Origin: Microbacteriaceae bacterium
GTDB taxonomy: Bacteria > Actinomycetota > Actinomycetes > Actinomycetales > Microbacteriaceae
Length of the DNA: 18,189 bases
Reading direction: 5' to 3'
NCBI GenBank assembly: GCA_017744755.1
Contig: JAGIAU010000018.1
Coordinates: forward strand, 1-18,189
Shown here: positions 13,776 through 18,189 of the stretch, in pieces
Position numbering within the stretch: the stretch's first letter is position 1
Layout of the letters: every line of letters begins with the position of its first letter
Notes under the pieces: model-generated
Database searches by the model: none
The model's input: the letters and a program-made list of their open reading frames with translations, nothing else
Told to the model about the DNA's origin: nothing
Position numbers and translations under genes: made by a program

Positions 13776-14942
13776 ATGCACTCCACGACCCGCGACCTCG
13801 TCGCCGAAGCGCAGCGGATCCAGCCGCTGCTCATGCAGCATTCGGACGCCCATGAGGAGCTCAACGCGCTGCACCCGGAGGTCGTCGAGGCGATCCACGC
13901 GGGCGGCTTCGTCGGCATGTGGGTGCCGAAGCCGCTGGGCGGCCTCGAGCTGTCGCCGCGCGAGTCGATCGACACCGTCGCCGCCCTCGCCTACGCGGAC
14001 CCGGCGACGGCATGGGTCACGATGGCCTCGGCGCTCGCGACCGGCACCGGCGGCGCGTACCTCGAGGAGTCGGCCGTGCCGAAGGTGTTCCAGCCGGGCG
14101 AGCGCTTCCCGATCATCGCGGGCCAGGGCACGCGCCTGCAGACCGCGAAGAAGGTCGACGGCGGCTTCGAGCTGACCGGCGACTGGTTCTTCGGCTCCGG
14201 CCTCAAGCACGCGGACTGGATCCACACCGCCGCGCAGGACCCGGAGAGCGGCAAGATGTACATCTTCGTCGTCGCGAACAAGCCGGAGTACTGGGACGAG
14301 TCCTCCTGGGACGTCATGGGCCTCATCGGCACGGGCTCGGTCGACTACCACCTCAAGGACGTCTTCGTGCCCGAGGACCAGGCCTACGACCTCTTCACCG
14401 AGACGGCGCTGCGCGGCGGCGACATCTTCCGCATCGGCACGATCCAGTTCGCGCTCCTCGGCCACACGGGCTTCGCGATCGGCGTCGGCCGCCGGCTGCT
14501 CGACGAGCTCCTCAAGCTCGCCCAGGCCGGCAAGGGCCGTCCCGGGCAGATCGCGAACGACGGCGCGTTCCTCGAGGAGTACGCCCGCCAGGAGGCGAGG
14601 TTCCGCGGCGCCCGCGCCTGGGCGATGGAGGTCTGGGCCGAGATCGAGGAGAGCCTCGCCAACGGCGCGACCGAGGTCTCGACCCGGCAGAAGACGCTCG
14701 TGCGCATCGCGACGAACAACCTGACCTTCACCGCCTACGACGTCATGAACTTCGTCATCAAGTCGGCGGCGACGCAGGTCATCCGGCCCGGCGTGCTCAA
14801 CCACTTCATCCGCGACATGATCGTCGGCTCGACCCATGTCACCTCCTCGCAGCCCGTCCTCCGCGATGCGGGCCGCGAGCTCGCGGGCCTCGCGCCGAAC
14901 GAGCACTGGGTGTTCCTCGGCCTCGTCCCCGACGAGGCGTAG
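13776..14942 (+). CDS. Acyl-CoA dehydrogenase-fold flavin-dependent monooxygenase
   Basis: A 388-residue protein. The N-terminal helical domain has IHAGGFVGMWVPKPLGGLEL (about 40-60); the middle barrel has GGFELTGDWFFGSGLKHADW (about 128-148) and WDVMGLIGTGSVDYHLKDVF, and the C-terminal helical domain has RDMIVGSTHVTSSQPVLRDA. These features fit the class D flavin monooxygenases (HsaA, DszC, HpaB-like C2 subunits) that use reduced FMN from a separate reductase, rather than true acyl-CoA dehydrogenases, whose C-terminal catalytic Glu I do not see. No flavin reductase is encoded nearby. The ATG has a good ribosome binding site (AGAGGAG). A palindrome in the promoter suggests repression. Substrate unknown. 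Confidence 0.82.
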   Translation: MHSTTRDLVAEAQRIQPLLMQHSDAHEELNALHPEVVEAIHAGGFVGMWVPKPLGGLELSPRESIDTVAALAYADPATAWVTMASALATGTGGAYLEESAVPKVFQPGERFPIIAGQGTRLQTAKKVDGGFELTGDWFFGSGLKHADWIHTAAQDPESGKMYIFVVANKPEYWDESSWDVMGLIGTGSVDYHLKDVFVPEDQAYDLFTETALRGGDIFRIGTIQFALLGHTGFAIGVGRRLLDELLKLAQAGKGRPGQIANDGAFLEEYARQEARFRGARAWAMEVWAEIEESLANGATEVSTRQKTLVRIATNNLTFTAYDVMNFVIKSAATQVIRPGVLNHFIRDMIVGSTHVTSSQPVLRDAGRELAGLAPNEHWVFLGLVPDEA

Positions 14943-14963
14943 CCGGCCCATTCGCGAACGCGC

Positions 14964-15001
14964 CGCTGCGCCCGCCCGGATCGCCACGGGTGGGCGCAGT
15001 G
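14964..15001 (+). terminator. Hairpin terminator of the flavin monooxygenase gene
   Basis: A stem of about 14 bp (14964-14977 with 14988-15001, including two G-T pairs; the core CTGCGCCC/GGGCGCAG is perfect) with a ten-base loop lies 22 bases after the stop. No T-tract. Confidence 0.6.
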
Positions 15002-15037
15002 CCGTTCCGGGGCGTTTCCGGGTCGCGGTCGAGCGCG

Positions 15038-15053
15038 AATGTGTCGTAACATT
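15038..15053. promoter_or_regulatory. Inverted repeat over the promoter of the Met/Cys-rich gene
   Basis: AATGT (15038-15042) and ACATT (15049-15053) flank six bases. The likely -10 box TAACAT (15047-15052) is inside it, so a bound protein would block transcription. No good -35 is seen, so an activator is also possible. Confidence 0.4.
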
Positions 15054-15060
15054 TCGTCAT

Positions 15061-15089
15061 CTAAGGGGCCGTGCGCCCCGATCGCTTAG
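15061..15089 (+). promoter_or_regulatory. Leader hairpin touching the ribosome binding site
   Basis: CTAAG (15061-15065) pairs with CTTAG (15085-15089), and GGGC (15066-15069) with GCCC (15075-15078). The 3' arm overlaps the first bases of the AGGAG ribosome binding site (15088-15092) of the Met/Cys-rich gene, so folding could limit translation. Confidence 0.4.
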
Positions 15090-15099
15090 GAGATGAAAC

Positions 15100-15510
15100 G
15101 TGGACACCATGCAGATGATGAAGTCCATGTCGATGGACATGCCCGAGGGCATGACGATGGACATGGCCATGATGCAGGAGTGCATCATGTCGATGAACGC
15201 GTGTCAGATGGCGTGCATGATGTGCGCCGGCCAGGACATGGGCATGGACGACATGGGGCGCTGCGCCTCGATGTGCATGGACATGGCCGACATGGCGCAG
15301 ACCGCCATGGGCATGATGATGCGCCCGATGGGCATGGACATGGCCGCCATGCAGGCGATGCTCATGGCCTGCGTCGCGATGGGCAAGGCATGCATGGCCG
15401 AGTGCGAGATGCATGCGGACATGGCCGAGTGCTGCCGCTACTGCGCGATGGCGTGCAAGGACATGATGATGAAGGCCGAGGCCATGATGGCCTCGATGCA
15501 GATGGCCTGA
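15100..15510 (+). CDS. Methionine-rich four-helix-bundle Cys protein, Csp/DUF326-like (putative copper-binding)
   Basis: A 136-residue protein with 46 Met (34%) and 13 Cys. Cys lie at 28, 35, 39, 42 / 55, 59 / 91, 98, 102 / 111, 112, 115, 119, which maps onto four predicted helices (about 20-45, 48-73, 79-105, 106-133) with CxxxC and CxxC spacing. This is the layout of the DUF326 copper storage proteins (Csp1/Csp3), which hold many Cu(I) ions on Cys lining the bundle. It has no signal peptide, so it is cytosolic like Csp3. Apart from one each of Ile, Leu, Val and Tyr there are no large aliphatic or aromatic residues, so Met must form the core. The GTG start follows AGGAG by seven bases. It is monocistronic, ending two bases from a convergent gene. 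Metal identity is inference. Confidence 0.8.
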   Translation: MDTMQMMKSMSMDMPEGMTMDMAMMQECIMSMNACQMACMMCAGQDMGMDDMGRCASMCMDMADMAQTAMGMMMRPMGMDMAAMQAMLMACVAMGKACMAECEMHADMAECCRYCAMACKDMMMKAEAMMASMQMA

Positions 15511-15512
15511 CC

Positions 15513-15773
15513 CTAGTCCCGAGCCCGCGCGGTGACCCAGCGGTCGCCGACGGCGAGGATCTCGGCGACCGAGTGGTAGGCCACCGGCTCTCCCACTGCA
15601 AGGTCCACCTGGTGACCTACCACTCGGAGCACGCTCGACGAGCCGTCGAGGAAGACCAGCACGACCGAGTCCGACGAGACATCGGACACCAGGCCGTCGC
15701 GCCAGGCGAGCGGATTCGCGTTCGCCATGCAGCGCTGGATGGCCAGTACCTCGAACGTCGACTGACGGTTCAT
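15513..15773 (-). CDS. Small hypothetical protein
   Basis: An 86-residue protein of unknown function: MNRQSTFEVLAIQRCMANAN, then a strand-rich part with DGLVSDVSSDSVVLVFLDGS and VVGHQVDLAVGEPVAYHSVA, ending in RWVTARARD. The alternating hydrophobic pattern suggests a small beta-barrel (SH3- or OB-like), which is a guess. A longer frame upstream exists, but GAGGTGATC, a near-perfect complement of the 16S 3' end, sits just before ATG 15773 and fixes this start. TACGTT (minus strand, 15827-15822) could be its -10 box, with a GACCGG-GT-CCGGTC palindrome (15799-15812) near the transcription start. Its stop is two bases from the Met/Cys-rich gene's stop, so the two transcripts must overlap. Confidence 0.75.
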   Translation of the reverse strand: MNRQSTFEVLAIQRCMANANPLAWRDGLVSDVSSDSVVLVFLDGSSSVLRVVGHQVDLAVGEPVAYHSVAEILAVGDRWVTARARD

Positions 15774-15922
15774 GGTGATCACCTCTTCCAGCGCCGGCGA
15801 CCGGGTCCGGTCGGCGGAACGAACGTACGCGGGCGTCGCCCGGTCCGCCCAGCCCGCGGCGTCACACGGCGTCATGTTGTGACGGCATGTTTCGCCCAGC
15901 GACCCGGTGGGAGGATGGTCCC

Positions 15923-16561
15923 GTGCCAGCCGAACTCCTGCACCTCGTCCGTCACGGCGAGGTCGAGAACCCCGACGGCATCCTCTACGGCCGCATCCCC
16001 GGCTTCGCGCTGTCCGAGCGCGGCGCGCGGATGGCGGCGCTCGCGGCGGCCTCCCTCGAGGGCCGCCCGGTGAACGCGCTCATCGCCTCCCCGCTGCAGC
16101 GGACGCGGGAGTCGGCGGCGCCGTGGGCGAGCGCGTTCTCCCTCCCCGTCACGCTCGACGAGCGGATCATCGAGCCGTGGAACCGCTTCGAGGGCTCGCG
16201 GATGCGCGAGGCCGTCATGAAGCCGCGGAACTGGCCGCTCCTCCTGCGCCCGCGCGTGCCGAGCTGGGGCGAGCCGTACGTCGAGGTGCGCGATCGCATG
16301 CTCGCGGCGATGGACGAGGCCTGGGACGAGGCCGACGGCGGCGAGGTCGTGCTGGTGAGCCACCAGATGCCGATCTGGACGACGACGCTCGCGGTGAACG
16401 GACGCCGGCTGCATCACGACCCGCGCAAGCGCCGCACGGCCCTGTCGTCGATCACGTCGTTCCGGCGGGACGAGGCGTCGTCGACGGGCTGGGTCGAGGT
16501 CGGCTATCAGGAGCCCGCGGCAGGACTGCTCGCCGAGGCTGTGGACACGGGGGCGGTGTAG
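15923..16561 (+). CDS. Histidine phosphatase family protein
   Basis: A 212-residue phosphoglycerate-mutase-like enzyme. The phospho-acceptor histidine is in LVRHGEVENPDG (RHG at residues 10-12), SPLQRTRESA supplies the second arginine, and VLVSHQMPIWT contains the second catalytic histidine. LYGRIPGFALSERGARMAAL is typical of the actinobacterial branch. The GTG start at 15923 follows GGGAGGATGG, which can be read as a ribosome binding site or as a -10-like GAGGAT six bases upstream. It is the first gene of the cytochrome c maturation operon, as Rv0525 is in Mycobacterium tuberculosis. Its substrate, and why it sits there, are not known; it overlaps the next gene by one base. Confidence 0.92.
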   Translation: MPAELLHLVRHGEVENPDGILYGRIPGFALSERGARMAALAAASLEGRPVNALIASPLQRTRESAAPWASAFSLPVTLDERIIEPWNRFEGSRMREAVMKPRNWPLLLRPRVPSWGEPYVEVRDRMLAAMDEAWDEADGGEVVLVSHQMPIWTTTLAVNGRRLHHDPRKRRTALSSITSFRRDEASSTGWVEVGYQEPAAGLLAEAVDTGAV

Positions 16562-17205
16562 TGGTGCGGGCGGACTGGGTCGCCGGGCGAGCCGGAGGCG
16601 AATCGAAGCGTGGGCGCGTGGTCGTCCGACTCGTCGCACTCGCTCAGGGGGCCATCGTGGCGGCGCTCGCGCTCGCCGGCTGCACGTCGAGCGACGGGCT
16701 CGCCGCGAACTACGGCTCCGGGCAGGGCTACGTGTCCGGCGACGGCGCCTACCTCGAGGTGCCGGCGGCGGAGCGCGGCGAGCCCATCGCGTTCTCCGGG
16801 CCGACGATCGACGGGACGGCGCTGGACAGTGCGGACCTCGCCGGCCGGGTCGCCGTCGTGAACTTCTGGTACGCGGGCTGCCCTCCGTGCCGCAAGGAGG
16901 CGCCCGACCTCGCGGCGCTCTCGAGCGAGCTCGACGACGTCGCCTTCGTCGGCGTCAACGTGTACGACGGCGCCGACGTCGCCCGGACGTTCAACGAGGA
17001 GTTCGGGGTCGAGTACCCGTCGGTGCTCGACATCGCCGCGGGCGCCGTGCAGTTCGCCTTCGCCGAGGCGGGCGCCATCGCGCCGAACGCGGTGCCGACG
17101 ACGATCGTCCTCGACCGCGAGGGCCGCGTCGCCGCGCGCATCTCCGGGCTGCTGCGCGATCCGGACATCCTGCGGACGATGATCGAGACCGTGCAGGCCG
17201 AGTGA
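16561..17205 (+). CDS. TlpA/ResA-like thioredoxin-fold lipoprotein
   Basis: A 214-residue membrane-anchored redoxin that probably keeps the haem-binding cysteines of apocytochrome c reduced on the outer face of the membrane. A basic n-region and hydrophobic stretch (VALAQGAIVAALALAGC) end in a lipobox with Cys41 as lipid site. The redox motif is WYAGCPPCRKEAP (Cys107, Cys110), followed by VPTTIVLDREGR with the cis-proline. The start is uncertain: GTG 16561 overlaps the previous stop (TAGTG); GTG 16564 and GTG 16618 are in frame, and the last gives a more usual signal peptide. Partner of CcdA downstream, from which it should receive electrons. Matches Rv0526 in position. Confidence 0.9.
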   Translation: MVRADWVAGRAGGESKRGRVVVRLVALAQGAIVAALALAGCTSSDGLAANYGSGQGYVSGDGAYLEVPAAERGEPIAFSGPTIDGTALDSADLAGRVAVVNFWYAGCPPCRKEAPDLAALSSELDDVAFVGVNVYDGADVARTFNEEFGVEYPSVLDIAAGAVQFAFAEAGAIAPNAVPTTIVLDREGRVAARISGLLRDPDILRTMIETVQAE

Positions 17206-17942
17206 TGGACCCGGTCGGCGGGACGATCCTGAACGGCGGGCTCCTCGTGGCCCTCCCGCTCGCGCTGCTCGCGGGGCTCGTGTCCTTCGCCTCGCCGTGC
17301 GTGCTGCCGCTCGTGCCCGGCTATCTCGGCTACGTGAGCGGCTTCGCCTCGGGGGAGAAGGCGGGCCGCGGGCGGCTCGTCCTCGGGGTGTCGCTCTTCG
17401 TGCTCGGCTTCACGGTCGTCTTCGTCGCCTTCGGCGTGCTCTTCGGCACGGCGGGGCTGCTGCTGCGGCCGTGGCTCGACCTCATCACCCGCGTGGCGGG
17501 CGCCGTCATCATCGTCATGGGACTCGTGTTCATCGGGCTCTTCGGGCTCATGCAGCGCACCGTGAAGCCCAGGGTCAAGGTCGCGACGGGGCTCGTCGGC
17601 GCGCCGCTGCTCGGCATCGTGTTCGCCCTCGGCTGGACCCCGTGCCTCGGCCCGACGCTCGTCGCCGTCAACGCGATCGTCCTCGATCAGGGCGATCCGT
17701 GGCGCGGCGGCCTCCTCGCCGCGGTGTACGCGATCGGGCTCGGGGTGCCGTTCCTCCTCATCGCGCTCGGCCTCGGCTGGGCCGCGAGCTCGGTCCGGTG
17801 GATCAAGCGGCACATCCGCGCGATCAACATCGTCGGCGGCGTCCTGCTCATCGTCATCGGCGTCCTCATGGTCTCGGGCCTCTGGCAGGCGCTCATGTCG
17901 CGGCTGACGGCGGTGATCAATGTCTTCGTACCGGCCCTCTGA
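17205..17942 (+). CDS. ccdA: Cytochrome c biogenesis protein CcdA
   Basis: A 245-residue inner-membrane protein with about six membrane segments that moves electrons from cytoplasmic thioredoxin to the extracytoplasmic redoxin. The two conserved cysteines are both present: Cys32 in SFASPCVLPLVPGYLGYVSG and Cys147 in ALGWTPCLGPTL, in pseudo-symmetric halves. Length and topology match the short CcdA family rather than the larger DsbD. Its ATG overlaps the TlpA-like gene's stop by one base (TGATG), so the two are translationally coupled, and its end overlaps resB by 23 bases. Confidence 0.95.
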   Translation: MDPVGGTILNGGLLVALPLALLAGLVSFASPCVLPLVPGYLGYVSGFASGEKAGRGRLVLGVSLFVLGFTVVFVAFGVLFGTAGLLLRPWLDLITRVAGAVIIVMGLVFIGLFGLMQRTVKPRVKVATGLVGAPLLGIVFALGWTPCLGPTLVAVNAIVLDQGDPWRGGLLAAVYAIGLGVPFLLIALGLGWAASSVRWIKRHIRAINIVGGVLLIVIGVLMVSGLWQALMSRLTAVINVFVPAL

Positions 17943-18189
17943 CCACGTCGACGAGTCGGCGGTCGAGGAGGCCGAAGGCCGTCTCGGCACCAACAACCCG
18001 GCGCTCGGCCCGATCGGCTGGCTGCGCTTCGCGTGGCGGCAGCTCACCTCGATGCGCACGGCCATCGTGCTGCTGCTGCTCCTGGCGATCGCCGCCATCC
18101 CCGGCTCGCTCGTCCCGCAGGTCACGTCCGATCCGAACGGCGTCGACCAATGGCGCGCGAACGATCCCGACGGCGCCGCGGTCCTCGAC
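17920..18189 (+). CDS. resB: Cytochrome c biogenesis protein ResB, 5' part
   Basis: The first 90 residues of a ResB-type protein, cut by the window edge. After a short acidic N-terminus come GWLRFAWRQLTSMRTAIVLL (about 37-56) and LLLAIAAIPGSLVPQ, the first membrane segment and the typical ResB start. ResB and CcsA form the System II haem lyase that carries haem out and attaches it to apocytochrome c. ATG 17920 is the first start after an in-frame stop and lies inside the end of ccdA. A CcsA gene should follow outside the window, as Rv0529 does in Mycobacterium tuberculosis. Confidence 0.88.
   Translation, partial: MSSYRPSDHVDESAVEEAEGRLGTNNPALGPIGWLRFAWRQLTSMRTAIVLLLLLAIAAIPGSLVPQVTSDPNGVDQWRANDPDGAAVLD

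Noticed and set aside
13776..14942. True acyl-CoA dehydrogenase of fatty acid oxidation
   Set aside because: The C-terminal region and missing catalytic Glu fit flavin monooxygenases better, and no beta-oxidation genes are nearby.
15061..15414. Long His-rich reading frame on the minus strand, and a His/Asp/Gly-rich frame on the plus strand, over the Met/Cys-rich gene
   Set aside because: They are by-products of codon register: ATG read on the other strand is CAT (His). The real frame has a ribosome binding site and the Csp Cys pattern; these have neither a start signal nor a fold.
16561..18189. A novel redox gene cluster
   Set aside because: Gene order and motifs match the known System II cytochrome c maturation locus, so this is ordinary.

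Overview
The window is very GC-rich, densely packed and has actinobacterial gene order, so it is almost certainly chromosomal DNA of a high-GC actinomycete. Protein style, the bS22-type ribosomal peptide, the F420-type reductase and the gene order suggest Microbacteriaceae or a relative; the family is inference. No mobile element, CRISPR array, tRNA or rRNA was seen, and no stretch over 300 bases lacks a gene.

Layout. 1-1273: 3' end of a LuxR-type regulator. 1274-1484: a convergent gap with three hairpins. 1485-2249 (-): two tandem group I truncated haemoglobins. 2410-4093 (-): a MarR regulator coupled to a methyltransferase with a THUMP-like C-terminus. 4135-4641 (+): a deazaflavin (F420)-type reductase. 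4777-5655 (+): a short-chain dehydrogenase, followed at 5713-5841 by a 42-residue peptide with seven Cys in its last 19 residues. 5857-6504 (-): an orphan OmpR-type winged-helix protein. 6643-7754: upp and tadA, back to back. 7859-9223 (-): a cation diffusion facilitator and a small membrane protein. 9247-11617 (+): proC, an ArsR-like regulator, a BldC/excisionase-like protein, the 32-residue bS22 ribosomal protein, a glutaredoxin-like protein and a DUF1508 protein. The proC / small HTH / bS22 order recalls Rv0500-Rv0500A-Rv0500B of Mycobacterium tuberculosis. 11625-13613 (-): a histone H1-like protein and an archaeal-type aspartyl-tRNA synthetase. 13776-14942 (+): a flavin monooxygenase of the acyl-CoA dehydrogenase fold. 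15100-15510 (+): a protein that is one third methionine with 13 cysteines. 15513-15773 (-): an unknown protein. 15923-18189 (+): a cytochrome c maturation (System II) operon of phosphatase, TlpA-like lipoprotein, CcdA and ResB, in the order of Rv0525-Rv0528.

The most unusual item is the protein at 15100-15510. It keeps the Cys layout of the four-helix-bundle copper storage proteins (Csp, DUF326) but has almost no Leu, Ile, Val or aromatic residues, and methionine fills their place. Second is the Cys-rich peptide at 5713-5841, laid out like a RiPP precursor or a tiny metallothionein, with no maturation enzyme in view. A third theme is promoter architecture. Many genes start 6-7 bases after a TANNNT -10 hexamer, which implies leaderless mRNAs. 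Two divergent pairs (upp/tadA and the cation facilitator/proC) share an identical 23-bp bidirectional layout with overlapping -10 boxes.
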